64,000 nt of DNA, taken from positions 62,001 through 126,000 of the forward strand of contig JAFQBB010000039.1 in NCBI GenBank assembly GCA_017416805.1. Direction: 5' to 3'. The position numbers and the translations under genes are program-made. Below, piece after piece: positions 45,038 to 52,487 of the stretch. How positions within the stretch are numbered: the stretch's first letter is position 1; each line of letters begins with the position of its first letter. The notes beneath the pieces are model-generated. The model did not search any database. It worked only from the letters and a program-made list of their open reading frames with translations, and was not told the origin of the DNA. Origin of the DNA: Bacteroidaceae bacterium. Its GTDB lineage: Bacteria; Bacteroidota; Bacteroidia; Bacteroidales; Bacteroidaceae.

Positions 45038-48000
45038 ATGAGACACACAGCATTTTTGGTCCTGGGTACTGATTCAAATAATATTTGTGCAGATATAAAG
45101 AAGTATGTAATGATGTATGGTGAAGGTAATACTGATGATTACTTTCAAGTAATTAATTGGAATTGCCAAAACGGATTACATACTGCGATGTTTGCTCAAA
45201 GAGAAGATGCAAATGAGCAAGAATTCTGTTCAAGCATAAAGGATGAATTTTATATCAAGTTAAAAAATGCTGAAGAAATGAGAACCGAAGAAGAAGTTGC
45301 ACACTTCTTCTCGGTTCTTTATGATCGTACAGTTACTATTAGAAATCAAGGAGATTGTCATTCTCTTCATTTAACAATATTGTTGCCATTGTACAATTCC
45401 GAACTTTGTACTGAAGCAATATTAATAGTGAAATTGTTGGACAAGATTCGACAATCTTATGTTGTTGATGTTATAGGATTTTCTGATGATATGGCATACT
45501 TATTTTCATGTAAAGATGAATTGAATAATTTGCCATCTAATCACAAGAAAAATAAAGAGAATGTCATTAAAACTTGTGAGGAGATTAAAGAACTAAAATC
45601 AAGTAGCAAACACCGATTCATAATGATGCAAAATCATAATTCAAAAGGTGTCTCATTAGATTTAAATCAAGATTCTATTACCGGAATTTTGGGCGAATAT
45701 GCATTGATTTGCATAGAAAATTACAATACAATATTCCCTATTTCGGAAGAAAGTGAACAATGTGAAGTTTGTGCAATAGGATTGTCCGTATTGAGTCTTG
45801 ACAGATATTATTTTGTAGATTATCTGCTGAAAAAAGCATATTTGAAGGTTTTGAGTAGAGAAAATGTAACTCAAAAAGAAGTAGATATAAATAAGGTGTC
45901 TCAAGTTGCTCAAAATAGTTTGAATGGTCGTACGAATTTGTTTTCTGATTTCTATGACCAGCATGTTGTTCCTTTGATAAAGCAAGGAAAATCGGAGGAA
46001 AATATAATAGCCGAGATAACACCTAAGTTGGATGAAGAAATTGCGATATTATCCCAAGAAATTCAATCATTTATCAATAAAAAAGATTTGTCATTACCAG
46101 AAAAGCAAGCTTCATTGGCTCAAATACTTGGTACTGATGACAAACTGTTGAAAGGATATCAATACAATAAATCCCAATTGACAATAGATGATTGTGATAG
46201 TGAAGCTGTCAATTTGTTTATTACGGAAAATAACAAATTGATTAAAAGAGAAAAAGATGAAAATGGGGATGTTATTATTACTCCATCGGTGCTTCGTTCT
46301 CCGTGTGATAAAGAAGGAAATGTATATTTGCCATTAGAACAACTTAAGAATTTGCGCTCAAAAATTAAGGAATCAACCAATTATATTCGTGAAAAAAGCA
46401 AAGAACTTGATGAACTTCAGAACCAATTGAAAAAGGATGAGAAAAGTCAAATCCGATTAACAGAAAACGGATTTGTATATGGTAACTCTACATATAAGCT
46501 GTTGGATGTAAAGGAAAAACCTCTGCAAGATAATTATGAGCCTAATGTCACACCCAAAAATGCTGTTGATTTACGACAATATTTTACGGAAATTAAAGAT
46601 CAGGGAAATTTGGGGACATGTTCAGTCTTTTCACTTGTTTCTATATATGAGTATATCTTGAAGAAAACAAATCGCGAACATGATTTGAGTGAACGTTTTG
46701 TGTACTATAATGTATTGAATGATGCAGGGTGTATAGATGATACTGGATCTTCTCTGTATGGTGTAGTTGAATCAATAACAAAATATGGTACTTGTTTGGA
46801 GGAATTTTGTAAATACGACATTGCACAATACCAATTAGCCCCTTCTGTTGAAGCATACACTAATGCCGAAACTCATAAAATCAAATGTGCCAAGAATATA
46901 AAAGTAAATCGCACAGATATTATGTCTGCTTTGTCAGAAGGTTATCCAATTGCAATATCCTTAAAAATTTATGATTCTTTTGGTATCAATAACAATGGAT
47001 TTGTGTTTAGACCATCTGATGAAGAGATTGAAGAAGGGAAATATGGAAATCATGCGATGGTTATATGTGGTTACAGCACTGATGATAAAGTGTATATCGT
47101 AAGAAACTCATGGGGAAAAGATTTTGGAGATAAAGGTTATTGCTATATACCTTTTTCATATATAGAAGACTCCAATTTTACTAACTCTGCATGTATAATA
47201 ACATCTATTAATGAAGGTGAAGAAGTAAAAGGTTCTAATCAACAAACATTTGTCCCTTTTAACAAAACAGATAGGGAGATTCGATATTCAATCATTCGAA
47301 TTCTTGTTGATGAAGAAAAAATTGAATTGGCTGAAAATAAAGATAAATATGGAAATCTGAGAATAGATTACGAAGCATTAGTTCAAACATTATGTAATAA
47401 TAGCAAACGAAATGAATTGATTGAAAAAACAAGAAATAGAATAAAAAATGAAATAGAAAACGATGAGAATTCCTATAATTCATTTGTCGATACCGAAAGA
47501 AGAAATAAATTGAATGAGTATAAGAGGAATGGAAGATCTATATTTTATACAATGGTAGCATTTTCATTTGCATTAGCAACAACATGGGGTATTTGTGTTA
47601 CGCAAGTTGAAAATTGGATGACGAATGATTGGAATTGGATATTGATAGGAGCATTGATTACTACAATTCTTACAATTATTGGATATTGGTCGTTTAAGAG
47701 ACATCATTATCGAGTTTTGAAAAATGAAATGGAAGAATGCGCCCAACAGAAAGCGGCAAATCTTAATAAGAAAAAAATAGAATGCAATTCTATACAATTA
47801 CGTTTATATATTGCAGGAATGATAATAGATAGACTGAATGTCCTACAGAAAGAACTTCATGATAAATATACTTTGATGAAATCGTATGTGGGAAACCTTT
47901 CTATATGGTATGATGAAGAACAACGAAAAATACAGGATATGGAACCTCTTTCGAAGGAGCCATTTCTTCCATTGTTGAATAATAAGATTTTAGAGAATTA

Positions 48001-48469
48001 TTTTGAAAATAATGGAGAGTATTTAACGGAAGGATTGTATCTATATGAATTCCTAAATAAATATGAATTAAGCGAAAAAGGAATAAAGGAATATAAAACA
48101 GATATAAAGAAAAAATTAATACAAATATTAAATAAGCCTTTAAACGAATTTAAATTATTGGCATATATCCAAAATGATAATCTATATCTATATTTGGATA
48201 AGACTTATTCAGATATAACTACATTATTACCTTTGTTAGAACGTAAGGGAGGATATTTTTTGCAAACAAGGATTACTGAAATAGATAGAATAAATGATGT
48301 CTCAAAATGCTTGTTTATAAATCAAGAAACACAAAATGAAAGGAACAGATGGAATCAAGAATTTCCAAAGTTTTTCCAAAAGCGTCCAAATACAGAAACC
48401 ATATCTTCACCATATAAATTAGTTGTCCTTCAAAAAGCAAATTTGAATATGGATAGTGTGGTTATTTGA
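45038..48469 (+). CDS. Large membrane protein with papain-like cysteine protease domain
   Basis: An 1143-residue protein 11 bases after the tubulin-like gene. The N-terminal 340 residues form an unrecognised alpha/beta domain. A coiled coil (about 430-480) precedes a C1A papain-like domain: Q522 and C528 in IKDQGNLGTCSVFS, H672 in YGNHAMVICGY and N690 in VRNSWGKDFGDKGYCYIP, so the catalytic set is complete. Two transmembrane helices lie at about 834-890 (MVAFSFALATTWGI; WILIGALITTILTIIGYW). The last 250 residues are helical. Without a signal peptide the protease domain is probably cytoplasmic. It may process the tubulin-like protein or a target on its cue; the substrate is unknown. Confidence 0.8.
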   Translation: MRHTAFLVLGTDSNNICADIKKYVMMYGEGNTDDYFQVINWNCQNGLHTAMFAQREDANEQEFCSSIKDEFYIKLKNAEEMRTEEEVAHFFSVLYDRTVTIRNQGDCHSLHLTILLPLYNSELCTEAILIVKLLDKIRQSYVVDVIGFSDDMAYLFSCKDELNNLPSNHKKNKENVIKTCEEIKELKSSSKHRFIMMQNHNSKGVSLDLNQDSITGILGEYALICIENYNTIFPISEESEQCEVCAIGLSVLSLDRYYFVDYLLKKAYLKVLSRENVTQKEVDINKVSQVAQNSLNGRTNLFSDFYDQHVVPLIKQGKSEENIIAEITPKLDEEIAILSQEIQSFINKKDLSLPEKQASLAQILGTDDKLLKGYQYNKSQLTIDDCDSEAVNLFITENNKLIKREKDENGDVIITPSVLRSPCDKEGNVYLPLEQLKNLRSKIKESTNYIREKSKELDELQNQLKKDEKSQIRLTENGFVYGNSTYKLLDVKEKPLQDNYEPNVTPKNAVDLRQYFTEIKDQGNLGTCSVFSLVSIYEYILKKTNREHDLSERFVYYNVLNDAGCIDDTGSSLYGVVESITKYGTCLEEFCKYDIAQYQLAPSVEAYTNAETHKIKCAKNIKVNRTDIMSALSEGYPIAISLKIYDSFGINNNGFVFRPSDEEIEEGKYGNHAMVICGYSTDDKVYIVRNSWGKDFGDKGYCYIPFSYIEDSNFTNSACIITSINEGEEVKGSNQQTFVPFNKTDREIRYSIIRILVDEEKIELAENKDKYGNLRIDYEALVQTLCNNSKRNELIEKTRNRIKNEIENDENSYNSFVDTERRNKLNEYKRNGRSIFYTMVAFSFALATTWGICVTQVENWMTNDWNWILIGALITTILTIIGYWSFKRHHYRVLKNEMEECAQQKAANLNKKKIECNSIQLRLYIAGMIIDRLNVLQKELHDKYTLMKSYVGNLSIWYDEEQRKIQDMEPLSKEPFLPLLNNKILENYFENNGEYLTEGLYLYEFLNKYELSEKGIKEYKTDIKKKLIQILNKPLNEFKLLAYIQNDNLYLYLDKTYSDITTLLPLLERKGGYFLQTRITEIDRINDVSKCLFINQETQNERNRWNQEFPKFFQKRPNTETISSPYKLVVLQKANLNMDSVVI

Positions 48470-48507
48470 TTGTAAAGTTATAGAACTACATAAAAAAACA
48501 CATTCGT

Positions 48508-48532
48508 ACACCACAAATTGGTTGGTGTTTTA
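48508..48532 (+). terminator. Hairpin between protease and small membrane protein genes
   Basis: ACACCA (48508-48513) pairs with TGGTGT (48523-48528), followed by TTTT-rich sequence. Weak terminator or attenuator, 38 bases after the protease stop. Confidence 0.4.
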
Positions 48533-48551
48533 CAAATAATATTTTCATAAC

Positions 48552-48848
48552 ATGAACAAGATCCTCCCTATTTTTGCTCTCGCTTTATTTGCTTGTTTGT
48601 TACCTATGCCATACGGATATTTCATGTTGGTACGCTTTGCGGCAATGATAATTTTTGCCCTAATGGCTTATGGATATTATAAACAAGAAAAAGAGGGGAT
48701 AGCTATCTTCTTTGGTGCAATGGCAGTTCTATTCCAACCTCTATTCAAAATTTCACTTGACCGCATTACGTGGAATGTTGTAGATGTAGCAATGGCGATA
48801 TTTTTATTCATTTTATGGTTAAAAGAGAAAGGGTATATTAAAAAATGA
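48552..48848 (+). CDS. Small integral membrane protein (DUF6804-like)
   Basis: A 98-residue protein of three to four hydrophobic helices (LPIFALALFACLLPMPYGYF; LVRFAAMIIFALMAYGYY; AMAIFLFILWLKEKGYIKK). The LPMPYGYFMLVR and FKISLDRITWNVVDV motifs recall the DUF6804 family of small bacterial membrane proteins, a recalled match. It follows the protease gene by 82 bases over a weak hairpin, so it may or may not belong to the operon. Such proteins occur in many contexts and are not diagnostic of function. Confidence 0.72.
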   Translation: MNKILPIFALALFACLLPMPYGYFMLVRFAAMIIFALMAYGYYKQEKEGIAIFFGAMAVLFQPLFKISLDRITWNVVDVAMAIFLFILWLKEKGYIKK

Positions 48849-48940
48849 AATAGAATATTTTATGAAACTCAGGAAATCATTTATATCTAATATTATCGGG
48901 CACAATACGTATGATGAATCCCCAAAAAATATCCTATATA

Positions 48941-48990
48941 ACCTATAAATATAAATATGTACGCGCGCGTACATATTTATATTTATAGGT
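48941..48990. repeat. Perfect 50-bp palindrome
   Basis: Arms 48941-48965 and 48966-48990 are exact reverse complements with no spacer; the centre is ACGCGCGCGT and the outer arms are AT-rich (ACCTATAAATATAAATATGT). Such a sequence could extrude as a cruciform or act as a symmetric site. It is 92 bases after the small membrane protein gene. Confidence 0.92.
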
Positions 48991-49136
48991 GTAAACAATA
49001 CTCGGATGGAAATGACGAAAGTGTAAAAACTTTCAGGGAGCTTTCAATAAAAGCGTCTACGAATGTAGTTAATGAAACAGAAAACCGTCTACTGAAATCA
49101 GGAAAAGACAGGAAAAACAAGGTTTCCAAAAGAAAT

Positions 49137-49198
49137 GAACAGTTAATTCCGTTCGCGAACCGAATAAACACGGTTCCTGAACGGTGTTAACTCTGTTC
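49137..49198. repeat. Long imperfect hairpin with 6-bp blocks
   Basis: Pairing blocks AGTTAA/TTAACT (49141-49146 with 49187-49192), CCGTTC/GAACGG (49149-49154 with 49179-49184) and GAACCG/CGGTTC (49157-49162 with 49171-49176) are each separated by 2-base internal loops, with outer GAAC/GTTC and an 8-base loop. Likely folded RNA or a stepped operator. Confidence 0.7.
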
Positions 49199-49238
49199 TT
49201 CCGAAGGGGGATAAAAGTGAAGATGCCATGTGCTTTAA

Positions 49239-49320
49239 CCGTCATTTTATGACAAAATAGGCTGATTTATACCGTTACTTTATGACAAATTTCATGTGTT
49301 TATACCGTTACTTTATGATA
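49239..49320. repeat. Three-copy array at 33-bp spacing
   Basis: CCGTCATTTTATGAC at 49239, then CCGTTACTTTATGAC at 49272 and CCGTTACTTTATGAT at 49305, each preceded by TTTA(T)A. Spacing is exactly 33 and 33 bp, three helical turns. Each copy is itself an imperfect inverted repeat (GTCAT...ATGAC). Confidence 0.8.
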
Positions 49321-49442
49321 ATCTTGGATTGATGTTATGACTAAACTTACTGTGATATAGTGATTTATGAGATAATGCTTGTCAGAACGAAAAATCAGTC
49401 CGGTAAAGAACTGTTAGAGGCTGTTAGAGGCAATAACATACG

Positions 49443-49589
49443 GCTTGCTGAATGAATAATCAGAGCTTGCCTAAGTGGACTGTTTGCGGCTTACCCAAGT
49501 GAAATACTTACGGCTACCCTAAGTGAACTATAAGCGGCTTGGGAAGTGAACTATAAGCGGCTTGACAAATGAACTATAGTTCACTTGAG
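49443..49589. repeat. Array of six ~24-bp units plus one inverted unit
   Basis: GCTT-led units start at 49443, 49465, 49489, 49513, 49537 and 49560 (steps 22, 24, 24, 24, 23). The best units carry AAGTGAACTATAAGCGGCTT. The array ends in a palindrome TGAACTATAGTTCA (49570-49583), that is, one inverted copy. With the 33-bp array it makes up most of the gap 49200-49600. It is not a CRISPR: there are no spacers and no cas genes. Confidence 0.8.
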
Positions 49590-49707
49590 ATGCCTTCTGT
49601 AGGGCTATGAATTAAGGGCGTTTAAACATAGAAAATAATTTATAGAACCTCTCTTAACTGCTTTTCTTGCCTAAAACTGAGCTTTTACTAAATCGGGTCG
49701 CAAATGG

Positions 49708-49737
49708 TTGAATATTTGAAATATGTTTGTACCTTTG
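49708..49737 (+). promoter_or_regulatory. Bacteroidales promoter of the queuosine-precursor transporter
   Basis: TTG at 49708-49710, 19 bases, then TACCTTTG at 49730-49737. The leader to the ATG at 49763 is only about 20 bases, too short for a preQ1 riboswitch. Confidence 0.65.
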
Positions 49738-49762
49738 CAGCCGGAATCAAAATTCAAAACTT

Positions 49763-50446
49763 ATGGACAAGGTATCGGAAAACCCTTTCAAAAACCGAAG
49801 AGGCAATGGCATTGACACGCCGTTGCTTGTGGTGACAGCTCTTTTTGTCACACTTTATCTTACTTCAAACATTATGGCCGTCAAGGTCATCAGTATCTTT
49901 GGACTTTTCTATTTTGATGCGGGGACTGTCACTTTCCCTTTCGCTTATATGCTGGGCGATGTGCTTACGGAGTTGTGGGGATTCCGTACGGCAAAGCGGG
50001 TTATCTGGCTGACGTTCTTTTGCAATCTCTTGCTGGTTGTGTGTACGCAGATTGGTGTGTGGTTGCCTTCGCCTGAATATTTGGGCGAGACGGCCGGGGC
50101 TTACAACCATGTGTTCAATTATGTGCCGCGCATTGTCATTGGTTCATTAGTGGGTTTCCTGCTGGGCGAGTTGAGTAATGCCTGGCTGATGGAGCGGATA
50201 AAGGAACGGACTAAGGGACGCCGCCTGTGGGTACGTACCATCGGGAGTTCGGCCGTGGCTTATCTGTTTGACTCGCTTCCGTTTGTGCTTATTGCTTTTT
50301 GGGGTACTGTCTCTACGCACGACCTCGTGTTGATGATTGCTTTCCAGTATGTATCCAAATTGCTGATTGAGGGATTCTTTGGCACTCCTATGGCTTATGC
50401 TTTTATTAAGGGGATAGCCTCCTTCAAATCCGGCAGGAAAGAATGA
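49763..50446 (+). CDS. yhhQ: Queuosine precursor transporter (YhhQ/VUT family)
   Basis: A 227-residue inner-membrane protein with about six helices. The family pattern is clear: TLYLTSNIMAVKVISIFG, FDAGTVTFPFAYMLGDVLTELWG, and the end FDSLPFVLIAFWGT...YVSKLLIEGFFGTPMAY. It imports preQ0/preQ1-type deazapurines for tRNA queuosine. The ATG at 49763 follows directly after the promoter; the frame upstream crosses it. It stands alone between the repeat-rich gap and a heptamer array. Confidence 0.9.
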   Translation: MDKVSENPFKNRRGNGIDTPLLVVTALFVTLYLTSNIMAVKVISIFGLFYFDAGTVTFPFAYMLGDVLTELWGFRTAKRVIWLTFFCNLLLVVCTQIGVWLPSPEYLGETAGAYNHVFNYVPRIVIGSLVGFLLGELSNAWLMERIKERTKGRRLWVRTIGSSAVAYLFDSLPFVLIAFWGTVSTHDLVLMIAFQYVSKLLIEGFFGTPMAYAFIKGIASFKSGRKE

Positions 50447-50544
50447 GCTACGAGCTATGAGTTACAAGCTACGAGTTACAAGCTACGAGTTATGAGCTAC
50501 AAGTTATGAGCTATGAGCTACGAGTTATGAGCTACGGGTTACAA
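50445..50544. repeat. Heptamer array (GAGCTAC/GAGTTAC)
   Basis: About fourteen 7-bp units GAGCTAC, GAGCTAT, GAGTTAC, AAGCTAC. It is the reverse-complement form of the AGCTCGT array at 35.7-36.2 kb and begins at the yhhQ stop. Confidence 0.85.
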
Positions 50545-50617
50545 GGATAATCCACGAATAGAGGTGCTGGCAAACAATACGGATTTGGGAGTGGGGGAGT
50601 TGTGATTTATGATTTGT

Positions 50618-50672
50618 GACTGCGGAGCTGATGAGGGCTGTGCTCGAACTAATTATGAATTATGAGTTTCTG
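50618..50672. repeat. 55-bp dispersed repeat, copy A
   Basis: Begins GACTGCGGAGCTGATGAG and continues GGCTGTGCTCGAACTAATT, ending TATGAGTTTCTG. Copies with few changes lie at 52333-52387 and 56101-56148. All sit between AT-rich 7-bp repeats and near the ends of minus-strand genes. Confidence 0.85.
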
Positions 50673-50689
50673 ATTTTGTATCAGTAAAA

Positions 50690-51670
50690 TTACCCTACTA
50701 TCTTTTCTAAGCGTTCTTCTATCAATGCTTTATAAATTCCTTTTATATTTTCAGACAAAAATGAGGAGTCAATGAGGGAGAACCACTTTGGTTTGTACCG
50801 ATGAAACTTATTGAGAATATTTTTTGAGACGTTTGCGGATATTCCACTTTGTGCCATCGCTTCAAGGAAATCGGATTTGTCGAACTCGCCAATCGCGGTG
50901 TCATCATCTGCCCCATATTCCATGAGTGGCATTGCCAATTCATCTTTGTCATCAATGCCGGTCAAAAGCACGGCAAGCAGGTCGTATGCCGGAGCAAGTA
51001 TATAGCCATTATCGGGTGTTTCAATCAGGGAAAAGTTCTTACAGTGCATATCGGAGTTTCCTGTTATCCATGAAAATATGACTATTTCCCAAAAGCGTTG
51101 AACGTCAAGTAATGGTGCAGATGAATGCTTACGAATAACTTCGGCCAGCTGAATGTACGATCCTCGGTATTTGTGTTCGGTCAACCGATTGGTCAGTTGG
51201 CACATATCCAATAAAGAATGCTTTCTACCATCTTCTCCGCGATCTATTCTGCGGGTAATATAGGCCAATTCTCCGTCGCTCATCCTTATCAATCCATGGG
51301 GAACTGTAGAGATGCCTGCGATTTCAGCCATTTTCATAGTTGTATCTTCAAGTTCGGGGATGGCGTTGTATTTGGGACTTTGTGGTTTCAGAATATAGTT
51401 TCCCCGCAACCCTGCGATGGTGAGTTTGTCGGCTTCATTTTTTCCTCCTCGGTTGAGCTCTAATGAAAGTTTGGCCTGAACACCCGTGACGGAGGAATTG
51501 GACTTTAATACATCCAAAGCAAGGTCGGCGATATTATCCCGCGAATATGGCAATATGGGAGCTTGCCGGCTGCCGAATAATTTACGCGCACATGCCGGAT
51601 GGTAGTCAATCTCACCATTTTTCAAAGGGCGGTAGCAACAAAGGCATTTACTATTATTTATTTTCTCCAT
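50690..51670 (-). CDS. hipT: HipT-type serine/threonine kinase toxin (HipA core)
   Basis: A 326-residue HipA-like kinase lacking the N-terminal subdomain, which is encoded separately just upstream. It opens with a Cys/His-rich part (CLCCYRPL, YHPACARKLFG). SNSSVTGVQAKLSL (57-70) holds the regulatory Ser loop, with S57 and S59 at the numbers I recall for the E. coli HipT autophosphorylation pair. Catalytic parts are TGNSDMHCKNFSL and the Mg-binding PAYDLLAVL. Such toxins phosphorylate aminoacyl-tRNA synthetases (TrpRS for HipT, GltX for HipA). Its start overlaps hipS by 17 bp. Confidence 0.88.
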   Translation of the reverse strand: MEKINNSKCLCCYRPLKNGEIDYHPACARKLFGSRQAPILPYSRDNIADLALDVLKSNSSVTGVQAKLSLELNRGGKNEADKLTIAGLRGNYILKPQSPKYNAIPELEDTTMKMAEIAGISTVPHGLIRMSDGELAYITRRIDRGEDGRKHSLLDMCQLTNRLTEHKYRGSYIQLAEVIRKHSSAPLLDVQRFWEIVIFSWITGNSDMHCKNFSLIETPDNGYILAPAYDLLAVLLTGIDDKDELAMPLMEYGADDDTAIGEFDKSDFLEAMAQSGISANVSKNILNKFHRYKPKWFSLIDSSFLSENIKGIYKALIEERLEKIVG

Positions 51671-51980
51671 ACTTCCTTACACTTATATTGCCAATACAAT
51701 CCTTACAACAAGCCAACAGTAACGACATCCTGTCACGCGGATCTATTTTCCATGTATTACGTACAATGTCCAACATCCAACCTTCGGGTATGAGACCATC
51801 GAAGACAGGAAACATAACCTCTTTTTCATAACTTTCAGCTTGCAAAGGCATGGTAGGACTCAATGCCCTGGCGTCAGTACGTTGCAAATAATCTGTATCG
51901 TATGTAAAATGGAAACCTTCGACATCTTCTGTCAGGATGCCGCAAAAGATATCATTTATATATATACTTGCCCGTTTCAT
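51654..51980 (-). CDS. hipS: HipS-type protein (stand-alone HipA N-terminal subdomain)
   Basis: A 108-residue protein matching the N-subdomain-1 of HipA: RASIYINDIFCGILTEDVEGFHFTYD and RALSPTMPLQAESYEKEVMFPVFDGLIPEGWMLD. In three-gene HipBST systems this small subunit serves as the antitoxin for HipT, while HipB assists and represses. It lies 5 bases after hipB and overlaps hipT by 17 bp, the expected order B-S-T. Confidence 0.86.
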   Translation of the reverse strand: MKRASIYINDIFCGILTEDVEGFHFTYDTDYLQRTDARALSPTMPLQAESYEKEVMFPVFDGLIPEGWMLDIVRNTWKIDPRDRMSLLLACCKDCIGNISVRKYGENK

Positions 51981-51985
51981 TTATA

Positions 51986-52186
51986 TCACTGATTCTGAAT
52001 TCTTACCGGTTGCATTTCTTCACCAAAAAGTGCAAGCACTTGGTTCACTTTGTCCATCTGCACGGTTGGCTTATTTTGTTCCAATTCACGTACAAACCTT
52101 ATCCCCACACCAGCCCTTTCGGCCAATTCTATTTGGCTGAGATTGTACAACTTCCGCTTCGCACGAAGATATTCACCTATATTCAT
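51986..52186 (-). CDS. hipB: HipB-type XRE helix-turn-helix repressor
   Basis: A 66-residue DNA-binding protein: MNIGEYLRAKRKLYNLSQIELAERAG with VGIRFVRELEQNKPTVQMDKVNQVLALFG is a classic XRE helix-turn-helix. A longer reading from 52237 (83 residues) would place one of the three operators inside the coding sequence, so the ATG at 52186 is preferred. First gene of a HipB-S-T operon and its likely autorepressor through CCCTTTCGGG sites at 52205, 52246 and 52287. Confidence 0.86.
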   Translation of the reverse strand: MNIGEYLRAKRKLYNLSQIELAERAGVGIRFVRELEQNKPTVQMDKVNQVLALFGEEMQPVRIQNQ

Positions 52187-52204
52187 TGTTTCTACATAAT
52201 TAAT

Positions 52205-52296
52205 CCCTTTCGGGTGTATTTCTATAGGAACTAACACTAAATCATCCCTTTCGGGTACAAAAGTAATACTTTTATTTGAATTTATACCCGTTAGGG
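52205..52296 (-). promoter_or_regulatory. hipBST promoter with three evenly spaced operators
   Basis: CCCTTTCGGG at 52205-52214 and 52246-52255 and the reverse-oriented CCCGTTAGGG at 52287-52296 recur at exactly 41 and 41 bp (about four turns). A minus-strand -7 box (TACTTTTG; plus strand CAAAAGTA 52258-52265) touches the middle site, so repressor there would block transcription. Flanks (TCCC...CGGGTA) agree between copies. Confidence 0.72.
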
Positions 52297-52332
52297 AGGA
52301 TTATTTTGCAAAAAATATGATTTATGATTTAT

Positions 52333-52387
52333 GACTGCGGAGCTGATGAGAGCTGTGCTCGAACTAATTATGAATTATGAGTTTCTG
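52333..52387. repeat. 55-bp dispersed repeat, copy B
   Basis: GACTGCGGAGCTGATGAGAG followed by CTGTGCTCGAACTAATT and TATGAGTTTCTG; one base differs from copy A at 50618. It is preceded by two ATTTATG heptamers. Confidence 0.85.
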
Positions 52388-52449
52388 TTTTTTTCGCTCT
52401 GTACGGACACTTTTTTTTCTTAAATAGGGCGAAAACGGAGAAAAATAAG

Positions 52450-52457
52450 TATCTTTG
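52450..52457 (+). promoter_or_regulatory. Bacteroidales -7 box for the Nif3-family gene
   Basis: TATCTTTG matches TAnnTTTG; the expected transcript start is near 52463 and the ATG is at 52488. Confidence 0.6.
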
Positions 52458-52487
52458 TGCCGAAATTTCATATTTCACAGACATTTG

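Noticed and set aside
48957..49190. 77-codon plus-strand frame
   Set aside because: It begins inside the 50-bp palindrome and reads through the stepped hairpin; no recognisable family.
49443..49589. Possible CRISPR array
   Set aside because: Units are 22-24 bp head to tail without spacers of constant length, and there are no cas genes.
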